Source: Wuchereria bancrofti
Taxonomy: Eukaryota > Nematoda > Chromadorea > Rhabditida > Onchocercidae
DNA: 64,000 nt
Assembly: GCA_005281725.1 (NCBI GenBank)
Contig: SSBO01000007.1
Span: forward strand, 564,402-628,401
Direction of reading: 5' to 3'
Part shown: positions 13,268 through 24,606 of the stretch, piece by piece
How positions within the stretch are numbered: position 1 is the first letter of the stretch
How the letters are laid out: the number at the start of each line of letters is the position of its first letter
The notes under the pieces: model-generated
What the model saw: only the letters and a program-made list of their open reading frames with translations
What the model was told of the DNA's origin: nothing
The model's database searches: none
Program-made: the position numbers and the translations under genes

Positions 13268-14295
13268 CTATATTTCGTTTTCGAATGCAGCAAGACGTCG
13301 TTTGATATCACGTTTCGCTTCAACCCTTGGATCTAATTTTACTTCACATTTTTGCTCACCATCTAAAATCGCTTGACATTCCAGCATTGCGCTGCGTAAT
13401 TTATCGATACAGTCAGCCATATTCAGCTGCTCCGAATAAGTTCGACATGATTCAATCACCAAAAAACCGTTTCTGAAAAGGAAGAAAGTGATTTTGTTCA
13501 AACTGACTTCAATTGATTTTATCTCATTTGTGATCAGTTACATAATATTCTTATCCTATCACAAAGAACAAATTCGACATTTTGAAACAAATGACACTAT
13601 TGCAATTTTCAGCATTTATATAACAAATCGTGAAAAAGAAATGAGCAGATCTAGTTGCACGGTATTATGTACTTCTATGTTGCAAAAGATCACCAGTTCA
13701 ATAAATTTAATGTCTTTGAAATTGAAACGACAAAAATCTACTTGTAAAAGTACAAAATAATAGAAACCAAATACGGCAATAATAAATAACACACAAAAAA
13801 AAGGAAAAAAAAATTTATGTATGCGAGGTCTCTTTTTGAACGCATCTTACATCCACAAACCCATGCTTTAACCACCTGATATCGCGTACTTCGTTTTTAT
13901 CCTTATTCTTTCCACATGTTATCTTTCAAGGAAAATTTTATCCGAGATTTGTTCATAATAGGAAAAAATTTATATTAAACAACCGCAAATCCCAAAGTAT
14001 TACTAAATGAATTTCAAAGTTTGAATTCAAAGTTTAAAACTAACCGATCAATTCTGTGTGAATATCGTGCTCTCATATCATCCGCTATTGCTGTTGGAAT
14101 CCAATCAGCTTCAAGTGGAATACGAAGTTCAACTTGAGGAGCTTGTTCATCTTCCCGAAAAGTGACTGTCTTTTGCAAACATTCCAAAGGAATTCTGCCA
14201 TCAAATCTCGTTGCGGAGAAGTGACGTCGCCAAAGTGAGCACCGTGAAAATAATTGAAATCTCATAGCTGAATCCAAAATTCTTATGAAATCCAT
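13268..14295 (-). CDS. mrpl-58: MRPL58/ICT1-like mitochondrial ribosomal protein lacking the GGQ motif
   Basis: Two exons, 14045-14295 and 13268-13472 (456 nt, 151 residues; human ICT1/mL62 206). A basic, Arg-rich start (RILDSAMRFQLFSRCSLWRR) fits a mitochondrial targeting peptide. The alignment to human ICT1 then runs: GRIPLECLQKTV (human IPLDRL..), PQVELRIPLEADWIP (human AEVRFHL..AEWI), RYSHRIDRNGFLVIESCRT (human KINRLGELILTSESSR) and LNMADCIDKLRSAM (human NLADCLQKI). Between the first two blocks, human ICT1 carries the peptidyl-tRNA hydrolase motif GPGGQ; here only FREDEQA stands there, about ten residues shorter, in continuous exon sequence. The strongly basic human C-terminal tail is also mostly absent. 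It is probably a structural large-subunit protein without hydrolase activity (inference). An in-frame ATG ten codons downstream is an alternative start. Confidence 0.75.
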
Positions 14296-15102
14296 TCAAA
14301 ATTACTATTATATTAATCAACTAAATAAAAACATGACATAGCAGAAAATCCTCGAAATGTTAGAACGCTTCGTGAGACTCTTCCAAAATACGCTTATTTA
14401 TTTAAACGAAAAGCAGACTGTAAAAGAATAAACTCAGTTCATTCAATACATGAAAAGTCAATTCAAATCAGGAAACCTAGAAAAACTACACTTGCCTATG
14501 CGTGGCAGTAATTTCAAAATATGGCTAAAGAATGAATCTTGAAACGACAGGATTTTAGCAAATTTTATATTTGCATTTTACTGCGATCGATATTTTCCAA
14601 ATGCATACCACAAAACAACATTATCAAGATGTCAAACATGGCGTGCAAAATTACTCTACGTCATTGAATATTCGTCATTTTTAATCATCATGATCATCAT
14701 GAACAATCAAAATCCTAAATGATGAATACTCTAAAATTATAAATCTAGGAAAGGACTGAAATTGCCAAAATCCTCAATCGTTCTTTTTCTTTTCTTTTTG
14801 CTACAAACTGCAGCTATGCTTCTGGTTTTAAAATATTAGGTATCACTCTAGCAAAAGATTAGTAAAAAAATGGAAAAAGAAAAATTACCTACAAGACGAT
14901 AAATGTGCACTGAGATATGAAACACAGGAGTAATATTTCTAATCAAAATTTGATAGATTTCTTTCAAGAGTTGTTTATTCTTGATAAACATTGTGGAAGT
15001 AGTAAAAGCTCAAATGTTATAAGTGTGAAAAAGAAATGCACAATTAATCACGAAAATATTTGCTAATAAACATAACGAATTATTAATTCACATAATGAAT
15101 TA
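14296..15102. other. Spacer between LONP1 and the ICT1-like gene
   Basis: About 800 bp between the LONP1 stop and the ICT1-like start, same strand. It has short AT-rich direct repeats (CATAATGAATTATTAA-like, 15070-15105). No gene or RNA seen. Confidence 0.55.
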
Positions 15103-18100
15103 TTAATCTCGGAATATGATGTCGTATATTTGGTCGTAATGCGAAACAAAATGTACATCCACATCTTTTCGGATAAAGTCTGGCAGGTCCGAGAAGTCTT
15201 TCCGATTCTCTTCTGGTAATATAATACAATTTACTCCAGCTCTTTTAGCCTGAATGAGTCAACAGATTAACTACAGGAAAACATTAAGTTTGCAACGCAT
15301 AAAAGCAATCGACCCATAATGAGTGCAAAAAAGAGAAAAAACAAGAAATATTTCCTTACCTTGAGCCATATATATAAGCAATAAAAACCGCTCATAGACC
15401 TTTTTTAAATATCTACATTTGAATAAGCAACATTTGATTTGCACAGAAATCCAACATTTCAACGTTAGAAACTTAATGTACATAACTAATAGTTAAACAA
15501 TTTTTAGGAAAATTTTCATGCTCTTTTAATAAAATAAAGTGTTGGAAAATTTCAAATAACATACAGCAATAACTTTTTCTTTAATTCCACCAACTGGTAA
15601 TATCCTTCCAGTAAGAGAGATTTCACCGGTCATTGCAACATTTTGCCGAGCCGGCTGATTTAAAGCCAACGACAATAAAGCCGATGTTATTGTACAACCT
15701 GCAGATGGACCATCTTTCGGTGTTGCACCCTACAAAAACAAATGAACGACTGTTAGTTAGAAAATGTCCGAATCCCGAAACTTGTACATAAGATAATATT
15801 CCCATAAAACTGAAACATCAGAAAAAAAAAAGAGAAATTGAGACAAACCTCTGGGACATGAACATGTATATGCGCCTTATCGAGAAAGTCATTATCCGGA
15901 AAATGATTCCTAAGGATATTCTTAGCGACCGTGTAGGCAATACGCATACTCTCTTTCATAACATCACCCAGATGTCCAGTTGTTTCTAAACTACCGAAAG
16001 TTGCATCGGATTTCGATGAGCTGACTGCATCATTCAGTGAATCATTTGAAAATCCACTATCAGTACTTGGATTTCGTGATAAAGATGATTTAGATGCAGC
16101 TAAGCTCCGACGTAAACATGCTTCAATGTACAACGATGATCCACCTGAAAATTTTTGGTATGCTTAAATATAAAGCTATATTATTAACATCCTAAGAATA
16201 TCAGTGGAAAAGGACCATTTAAATCCAATTAATTTTAGTCAGCTCTTCTTAGATTACTTTTTCTTGGAAAACTGGCAAACTTACCCATAGCTGTCCATGC
16301 AAGACCCATTATTACGCCAACCGGTGTTGAATCGTATAGACGATCGCTGGTGAATTTAGGTCTTCCGACGAAGTCTTCGATATTCTGATTATCAACAACT
16401 ACTTGAGCAATTTCTTGACTATTTCCACCAGCTATTTTGAAAGCTGCTTTACGAAATATCTGAAAAGTAAACCACACTATATGCATGGATTGTTTGACAA
16501 TAAAAATTAATGGAGATTTAAAAACATACTGTGGTGCAAACTGCAAGGTACAAAAATTTTATGCAATGAATTCCATTCATTCGCTGACTAATACCTACAT
16601 CTTAGTGCTGGCAGATGAATTATGTGTTAAAAATGTAAAATCAATGGTGAAGAAGAACAAATACTGATTTCATCGCATTCAATAGTTGTCGACATATAAA
16701 CTCATAAAAAAATCGATCTACAAAATTTCAATCTTTCGTCAAAAAACACGAAAATTTTTATAGCCACCTTTTCAATATGCTTCTGAAGATTTCGAACACC
16801 AGATTCTCGGCAGTAATGTTTGATAAGTGTTTGCAATGCTTCCGGAGTTAACTGAAGCTGGCTTTCTTCCAATGAGCTGAAAAAGAAAGTTTTTTCGGAC
16901 ATGTGCTAATTGCAACAACGAATCCAGAAACAAACATACCTAGAAAATATCCCTATTTATTTCAGTATTAGGAGGTAAATTGATATCTCTATTGCTTGCC
17001 TTTTCAAGTTTTCATTCACCATTCTAATCTTTATGTTGAATTTAAATTTGATAATGCTTTCAGTCTATCAAAACCGTGTCATCTAAATAAAACACAGATG
17101 TCTTATACATCAGAAATAATATTAACCTATCCTTTCGACACTGAGGTACCAAATAACTTTGTGCAATATTTAATTTTTCTTCTGCAACATAACCCGATAC
17201 TTCGATCATTTCCATGCGATCCTTTAGTGGACCAGGAATAGTATCCGTAATGTTTGCAGTACAAATAAATAATACCTGGAAATACAAGTTTATTTCAGTT
17301 CAGAAATCAGTCATCTAATAAGTTTCATTTTTGAACCGATTCACTGAGTTACAATCGGTAACCAACTCTTAGAACATTTTCTAGCAAAATAGGCTATCGG
17401 ACCAACCTTTGACAAATCGACAGGGACATCGAGAAAGTGATCATTAAAATTGGTGTTTTGTTCTGGATCTAACAGCTCTAATAACGCTGATGATGGATCG
17501 CCATGATAACTTGCGCCACCAATTTTATCCACTTCATCAATTAAAACTAGTGGATTTTCAGTTTGTACCTTGAAAAAAAAATTAGGAATTTATCCTAATT
17601 TTTTATCCTAAATTAAAATTAGAAAAAAAATTTACAGTTGGAGAACGGAACATACTAAGCTCAAGACAGAAGTGAACGTTGTCCAAAGTCATAAAAAAAA
17701 TCCAACTTTTTTCAGACACTGAATCATTTTTCCAGGCATCGCGCCAACATATGTACGGCGATGTCCTTTGATTTCTGCAACATCTGTCATTCCACCAACC
17801 GAAAATCGAAAGTACTGGAAAATTTCAAAGATTATGAAATTTAATTTGATACAAATATGTTTGGCAATAAATCTGATAAAAAAAAATCCTACCTCCCTAT
17901 TTAATGCTCTGGCAATTGATCGTGCAATACTCGTTTTACCAGTGCCTGGCGGTCCATGTAAGCATAAAATTTTACCACTTACTTTCTTTTTAAGTATGCC
18001 AATTGCAATGAATTCCTAAATAGTACAAGATAAAAGATAAAAATCACTTTTATTTTCCAACAAAATGTAGAGTTATTCACATATGAAAGAGTAAAATCAG

Positions 18101-21100
18101 AAAGGAGAAAAAAGGGACAAAGATAGGGGTTCTCAATTTATTTTTTTTAATAACATACCAAAATTCGATCTTTCACATCTTTCATTCCATAATGGTCTTC
18201 ATCTAGGACAGCAATCGCTCTATCCAAATCAAGCACATCCTCCGATGTCTTACCCCACGGCATATTTGTTAACCAATCCAAATAATTTCTAGATGATAAA
18301 GAAAGATAAGAACCACGCTCAAGAAAAAAAAAATTAAATTCATTAGAAAGGAAACAGCGTCACGTAAATCCACACCTTGCAACTGAAAATTCACTGGAAT
18401 GTGGATCCAGAAAAGATAATTTGGTTTGTTCTTCCTTAATTACTTTCATCACATATTCAGGAACATTAAGGTTTTTTATGCGATCTTGCATTTTTTCCGT
18501 CAAGGCTTCTTTGTCATCCTTTTCCAATCCAAGTTCTTTTTTGATTGCTTTCAACTAAAACTTTTCAAATGAAAGAATTTGAAAACTCTAATCACAAAAA
18601 AAAAAAAAAAAATCATAAAACGTTCCTAAGTAACTTCGAATTTCAGGAATGGTGTAGGTTTGCCGGAGTAATCGAAACCTGGGTATATAATCTTTAATAA
18701 GGAGTTAGAAAAAAAACTGATTTACCACCTCAGGCTTACAAAGCCTTTGCATCACTGTTTTTACTGAATATATAACATCTGAACACTAGAAACTATAAAC
18801 AAAATCAAATCTCAAACCATATCCAGTACACTAAAAATCACCTGTTCATTCAAAAGGAATTTACGATGTTGATCATGAACTTTCTTTTCCACATCCTTAT
18901 TAATATCATGTTTCAGTTTTGCGACTGTTTTTTCCTTTTCAATCAATAGCAATGCTAACTTCAAACGGTTTTCAATCTAAACCAAAGAAATTACAGATCA
19001 CAAATCTATATATACAAATCTGTACATAAAGATCTCCAACATAATGAGAAATCCAGAGTAACTTACAACTTCCTCATCCATCAAATTTTGCAGATCGCTT
19101 GGATCAGCGCTTACAAGCGACCCAACTAAATCACAGAGATATACAGGATTGTCAACCACATTCCTTGATGGATTTGCCGTTAAACCAAGTTGCTGTGCAA
19201 ACAATGTATTATATTGCATTACATCGCGAATCGTACTAACTATAGCTTGCATTGTTGCCTGAAAAATTTTAAATATCGTTTCTAATAAAAATGAAAAAGG
19301 AAATCATTCAGAATTTACGACATTTCACGATTAAAACAAGTTAACATGAACAACCTAACTCAAATTGACGAACTAAAATTGAAATGCAGTTCTTCGCTAA
19401 CTACCTTTATCTGTCACCATAGGTAAATTTCAGTTCCAAAGTATAAAAAAGTTTGCCAATAAGGATATAAAGTAAAGTCTATGCCTAAGACTTGAAATAT
19501 CAAATCATTTTTAGTCATAGCGACATTTGACATAGTCAATTAAAAATTCAACAGCCTACATAAACAGTAGAGATAAAATTTACTTTAACTTCTGTTGTCC
19601 TTTCAATAGGTTGTGAAACAACATTTTCGGTCCGAGCTAAAGTAACTGCTGAAGATGCAGCTAACGAAATTTGATCTTTTCCCTTTTCCTTCACCAGTTT
19701 ACGACGCTCTTGACGTGCCCTTCTGCCGTTGATTTTTCCAATATTTTCACTGAACAGGGCAAAAAATTTCATTGAAAATTTTTGGGAAGTTGAAAGCAAA
19801 ATATTATTTTCAGTTGTTATATTAAAATCAAGAAAAATTCCCTATAAAATGTAAATGGTAGAAGGAATTCTAGAGAATCAAGCTTACTATGAATCAACAT
19901 CATCAGCAACCGGTTCTAAAATGCGTATGCGCCTTTCAGCAACCAGAACCAATTCTATTTTGTCACCATTATCACCCATAACATTGATTTGTGCGAATGA
20001 TCCCACTGCATGAAGTTCAGATAAAGATTCTACTGTTTCCGATTCATTCCTGAAACTGGTTTAGATGACAAAGCCGTTATTACGAATAGTCATTCATAAT
20101 AACGGAAATCACTTAACAAGAAACACCGGCTTTATACCCTTCAAACTTTCATCTAAAAAACTCAAACCAATGTTTAAGTTATAATGGTGGATTTTACGAT
20201 ATTTGTTTATATTATAAACATTCTCTCTCAATTAACTGAATATGATGTTCCACCAAATTAGCTGGGTGTTATGTCTCAGCTGATAAATCTCTGCGTTAGC
20301 CCAGCCTCAATACTACATACATACAACCTACAAACTTATCATCTTTATAATCTTCCTTCGATTTAGATTGTAGGTCTTTAATTCCAAACTTCACAACAGC
20401 AACCATTTCTAAATGTTCCAAATTTATATGCCAGTTTCTCCTATTCAAATTATGCAATACCGTGATTTTGTCATTACTTTTTGTTAAAGCTGTGTCATAA
20501 AGAAAAGTTAATCTAATAGAAAAAACTGACATCTAGAACTTACTCGGGATCTTTTTTCATGAAAACTCCAACATACGGTTGACGCATTCGTACCTTCCTT
20601 CTCAACAATTCTTTTAGTATTTCATCTTTAGCGACCTTAATGAAATTTTCAAGATCATAGTATATTCTCTTTCAATGCTTCAGTACTACAATACGTTATT
20701 TTAAATTAACTGACATTCAAAAGATATCTTTATTTCTTTTTTAGGACTGTTAACGTCGCTTTATTCAGGAACAATTTGTTTCCTTAGAAACTAGGCGAGT
20801 GATATTTCCTTGCTGACTTCAGGTAATACGCCAGAGATGTAAACTTTATTACGGAGTGATTATTTACTGTTCCTCGTTTGTAGGACTTCTTAAGATATTT
20901 CGAAAACCTTAGAAATATAAGAATGCTTTGCAAAAAGTTGAAATGTACTTACAGTAACCCGTGTGATAAAGCCAGGAAAAAGTGGTTTTCTTGAGATAGC
21001 AATAACTGGTACAATAGGCCAAACTTCCGGAATTGTTATCGTACTCATTGGCTGAAAACGCACAATTTATATCCTTAAAATCTTCTCAAAAGAAGAAAAA

Positions 21101-21601
21101 AATCATCTTAAAAAATGAAGTTATACTTTGAAATCAATCTTAGGTTCCTGAAAGCTAATTGCATGTGTAATTAAAACCAAAACTACTTACTCCTCCTAAT
21201 ATATCTTCAACCTGTTCCACGATTGCCGTATCCTTATTTTTTGTATCACTCGGAATTTTATCATCATCATCTTTCCCATTTTCATTGGGACTAAAAAGAA
21301 GAAAGTACAAAAAAAAATTATAATTATAGTAATGACAATTTTATAGTAGTCTTCTGCTTCTTCATAAATAACTTTGTTAAGTCAAAAGAAAAATTTTTTA
21401 CTTGCTGTAAAACCGATGGGATGTAATAATTGATCGTCGGTCTCCGCAAGAAGCTAAAAGATGTCGCCCTGAACAGCTACAGCTTCCAGATACTGCAACA
21501 TGATAAGGTTGAATCGAAAGCGGTCTTAACTGTTGAAAAAAACGACTACTTCGTTCGAAACTTCTCAAGCATCGTGTAGTCGTTTGCAAAGACAGGCGCA
21601 T
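15103..21601 (-). CDS. lonp-1: Mitochondrial ATP-dependent Lon protease
   Basis: Nineteen exons (first 21402-21601, last 15103-15249); the sum is 2889 nt, 962 residues (human LONP1 959), with all phases agreeing. The N-terminus [19 protein letters not shown] is a typical matrix-targeting peptide. The LON substrate domain includes [17 protein letters not shown]. The AAA+ part has Walker A GPPGTGKT (exon 17893-18015), Walker [10 protein letters not shown] (exon 17407-17568) and a sensor-region [16 protein letters not shown]. The protease domain has the catalytic Ser in DGPSAG (exon 15565-15729) and Lys in GGIKEK. It degrades oxidised and misfolded matrix proteins and TFAM (family knowledge). 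A Ser-rich insertion lies in exon 15849-16144. TTGTAG just before the ATG could accept a spliced leader. SPCS1 lies 590 bp upstream on the same strand. Confidence 0.98.
20261..20305. repeat. Short inverted repeat in a LONP1 intron
   Basis: GCTGGG at 20261-20266 pairs with CCCAGC at 20300-20305, around a loop that contains CTCAGCTGA. It could fold as a weak hairpin. It is not a tRNA: the T-arm and acceptor geometry are missing. Confidence 0.35.
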
Positions 21602-22188
21602 ATATATCCTACAACGATGAATAGTTTTCCAATTAGTCAGAAAAAATCTTGGTATTTTCTTCCAAGGATCTTTAATTAGCAAAACTTGCAATAAATTATG
21701 TCAAAACATCTAAATAGCTGACCAGTCTCAAGAATAAAATTCATGATCGCTTGATCTCCCTCAAGAATAAAATCGTTCACTGAATTTATTTTCGATTTAA
21801 GCCAACATAGAAGGTTATGGGAAGTATAAAGCTATAGAAACAAGGGTATTTAAAAACGTGAAGTTTCTGGTAAAAATCAGAATCATCAATACTTTACTCG
21901 CAACTTTTGACTCATTTCTAAGTGTTCTGTCTGATATGGAAATAAATCCACTTCGAAAAGAAGTATATCAAGCCAACGGTTAGGCTATAAAACAGCTTTT
22001 AAATAAACATACAGTTAAAAGAAGTAAATTTTATTCATCTTCTCTTGAAAAAAAAGGGGAAACACAAAAGCAACCAATTAAAAAAATAGCCACGATACAA
22101 AGACAAAAACAAAAAAGGAAGTTAATAATTAAAGAGAAAACAAATAAGTGGAAAAAATCTAAAACAAAAGACTACAAAACTATTCCAT
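21602..22188. other. Spacer between SPCS1 and LONP1
   Basis: About 590 bp, same strand on both sides; it holds the SPCS1 3' UTR and LONP1 5' region. AT-rich, no further gene seen. The spacing is compatible with an operon but wider than typical in C. elegans. Confidence 0.55.
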
Positions 22189-23091
22189 TTATTTTGTCTT
22201 CTTTTTTTCCTTCGATGAAGCATTTGCAGACGATGGTGTAACTGCTTGAACGGGTTGCCACTGCAAATTGGTGGGTCGAAATTAGAAATAGAAAACTTAA
22301 AGGAATCGCTAAAGTAAGCAACGAAATATCTAAGAAAACAAGATAACTTATGTCGAAAATTTTTATGGTTACGGAAAAAATCTAAAGTACAAAAGTCCGG
22401 TCCATTATATCCTGTGGACATAAATGATAGAAAGATAATACATACATGTACTGGATTACGTCTCAAATATGGCCATGGCGGTACAACAAGAATAAATGAC
22501 ATAATAAAGCCACAGCATAACGTATAGATGGCGTATGATAGTTGCTCCGTAACATAGCCAATACCATACCCAATCACAGCTGTTAACACTAATATCACCT
22601 ATAAATGATAATTTAAAATAAAGTTTCACAGAATTTATAATTGCCAATGGTAAAATTTCAGAAATTTTAGTGATGAAACCTACAATTTATGTATTTGAAA
22701 GTTAAACATTATTACAATTATGCAGCAATTAAGTGTATTTTCAAATGATTCCAACGGAATAATTCCTTTCAATTACATTACTCTCATCACAATCTTTCCA
22801 TTGCTATGAGGATATGCCATCTTAAAAACCTGCGTATATTATAGATTTAATCCGTTTTAATAGCACGAATGACATCCAATTCTTCAAACCATATTTCATC
22901 TAAGTACCGAGATAAAAAGTTCTACTGGATTTCTCCTGAACTATGAGAAACTATAAAATTCTTCTATTAAATAAAACGATTAATGAGCACACTACTTGAA
23001 AAATTCGTTCCGCTCTCCGCTGTCCAACAAAATCAATATATGTGGAAAATTTTCTTAACGATGGCGGTAGCATTTGTATTAGCCCATCCAT
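22189..23091 (-). CDS. spcs-1: Signal peptidase complex subunit 1 (SPC12)
   Basis: Three exons, 22996-23091, 22446-22598 and 22189-22260: 321 nt, 106 residues (human SPCS1 about 102). Exon 1 starts MDGLIQMLPPSLRKFST and ends DFVGQRRAERIFQ, the family's N-terminal signature. Exon 2 holds two membrane helices, VILVLTAVIGYGIGYVTEQ and YTLCCGFIMSFILVV, followed by PPWPYLRRNPVH. Exon 3 gives WQPVQA and a Lys-rich cytosolic tail. SPCS1 is the small, non-catalytic subunit of the ER signal peptidase complex; both ends face the cytosol and it helps the complex reject true membrane segments (family knowledge). It lies 590 bp upstream of LONP1 on the same strand, an arrangement I also remember from C. 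elegans. Confidence 0.95.
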
Positions 23092-23204
23092 TTTTCCACT
23101 ACCTTAAATTTATATCATCCATTTTTTGCCATATTTGCATACGGCATAGTATAAAAATTGAAAACAAAGAAAGAAAACAAATCAAATGTTTTCCACAAAT
23201 TTCA

Positions 23205-23378
23205 AAAATCGTTTCATAACAAAGATACAAAGTCAAAATCACCACTGTCATCATCATCGTCATTAACGGAGAATACTTCAGCTAAGCATCTGAGAATAGT
23301 ACGCAATGTAGCAAAAAAATAAAACAAGAAAAATAAGCAACTGTGTATAGCATTCCAAAAAATACAAAAATCTAGTAA
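23205..23378. repeat. 174-bp direct repeat, left copy (before N gap)
   Basis: This sequence reappears without a visible difference at 23386-23559, separated only by seven N. On the minus strand the copy contains a splice-acceptor-like TATTCTCAG followed by an acidic reading frame (see the possible terminal exon). Confidence 0.9.
23214..23291 (-). other. Possible orphan terminal exon with acidic C-terminus
   Basis: On the minus strand an acceptor TATTCTCAG is followed by an open frame whose end reads AEVFSVNDDDDDSGDFDF, then VSLL and TGA at 23216-23214. The stop lies about 120 bp before the SPCS1 start on the same strand, which is normal operon spacing in nematodes. No upstream exons were recognised to its right: the frame enters the N gap, the repeat copy and a microsatellite. 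It may be the last exon of a gene lost or scrambled in assembly, or chance. The family is not recognised. Confidence 0.25.
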
Positions 23379-23385
23379 NNNNNNN
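23379..23385. other. Assembly gap (seven N)
   Basis: Seven undetermined bases between two identical 174-bp sequences. Confidence 0.98.
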
Positions 23386-23559
23386 AAAATCGTTTCATAA
23401 CAAAGATACAAAGTCAAAATCACCACTGTCATCATCATCGTCATTAACGGAGAATACTTCAGCTAAGCATCTGAGAATAGTACGCAATGTAGCAAAAAAA
23501 TAAAACAAGAAAAATAAGCAACTGTGTATAGCATTCCAAAAAATACAAAAATCTAGTAA
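23386..23559. repeat. 174-bp direct repeat, right copy (after N gap)
   Basis: Identical to 23205-23378 as far as read by eye, offset 181 bp. The ATA microsatellite begins just after it. Confidence 0.9.
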
Positions 23560-23562
23560 GGG

Positions 23563-23645
23563 TATCATAATAATAATAATTAATAATAATAATAATAATT
23601 GATAATAATAATAAATAATAATAATAAATAATAATAATAATAATG

Positions 23646-23677
<32 letters not shown>

Positions 23678-23697
23678 TAGTAATAATAATAATAATA
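23563..23697. repeat. ATA/TAA trinucleotide microsatellite
   Basis: About 135 bp of nearly pure TAA repeats with a few interruptions (TTAA, TGATAA, TTAG). Probably the sequence that broke the assembly just to the left. Confidence 0.95.
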
Positions 23698-24606
23698 GAA
23701 AATATTGCAGGAGAGAGAAAGGGAGAAAAACGGAGAGAAAGAAAAAAAATGTGAATAACTATAACTGATTCCGTATGATATTTAGTAAAGATATCTCACA
23801 TCTACATATATCTAAGTGGATTTTCAATAGTCAAATCCATAAATTCATTTACTTTCTCTCACCCTCATTTCACTACTGTCTTCTTCATTTATAAATGAAA
23901 CGAAAAAAAAAAATTATTTCTTTTAAAAAATGAATGTGCACCAAAATTTGTTGAAAATTATTCAGAGAGAAAAACATACGTCTCTTGGAGAAAGAAAAAA
24001 AAACACCGTTATTAACTATATAAATAATCAAAAGCCAAGTTAAGTGGATCGCGTATCGCTAATAAGTTATTGTAAGCGAAATGTCAAATATCATTTTGCT
24101 GCAAAAACTTCATCAAACATTACAATAAAGCTCACGATTACGTAAAATTTCAACAAGAAATTCCAAATTTTCATAAATCTTAGTTCAAATTCTAACACAA
24201 CAAAATGATATTTGACGTGAAATAATATATGATATTCTTACGTAAACAAAGCTACTCTCACGTAAACAAAGCCGTACCATTCGATTCCCAACTCTAAGCT
24301 AACTTAATTAATCAATCTAAGCTATAAACCAAATTCATAATGTGTAAACCTTGAAAAGAACACACAGTAGTCCGAAGTTTAATTTTTGTAAAATTCGCAC
24401 TGTTCCCGTTCATCGTCCGATGATTGTTTGGAACAATGCGCTTACGTGAAACGTGTTCGTACGTTCGTTCTCTTAGGAATTTGATTGCCTCTAAATTGTG
24501 AAAAATTGTAATTAAAAAACTGTACTTTTATACGATTTACTTTTTTTTCCTGAAAAAAAAATTAAATTTATGGTTTAGTTATATTTTTCAAAAGATTAAT
24601 AGACTA
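23698..24606. promoter_or_regulatory. Upstream region of CFDP1
   Basis: About 900 bp before the CFDP1 start. A purine-rich block (GAGAGAAAGGGAGAAAAACGGAG) follows the microsatellite. The exact 15-base sequence TCACGTAAACAAAGC-like occurs twice (about 24238-24252 and 24257-24271). No coding content or defined core promoter could be supported. Confidence 0.4.

Noticed and set aside
20256..20310. tRNA-like or structured RNA in a LONP1 intron
   Set aside because: Only a 6-bp stem; no T-loop GTTCGA box, and the arms do not form a cloverleaf.
22122..22598. 158-codon continuous minus-strand frame over the SPCS1 exons 2-3
   Set aside because: Its first part is the true SPCS1 exon 2, but after PVH it reads through the intron and then uses the wrong frame of exon 3; splicing gives the family C-terminus.
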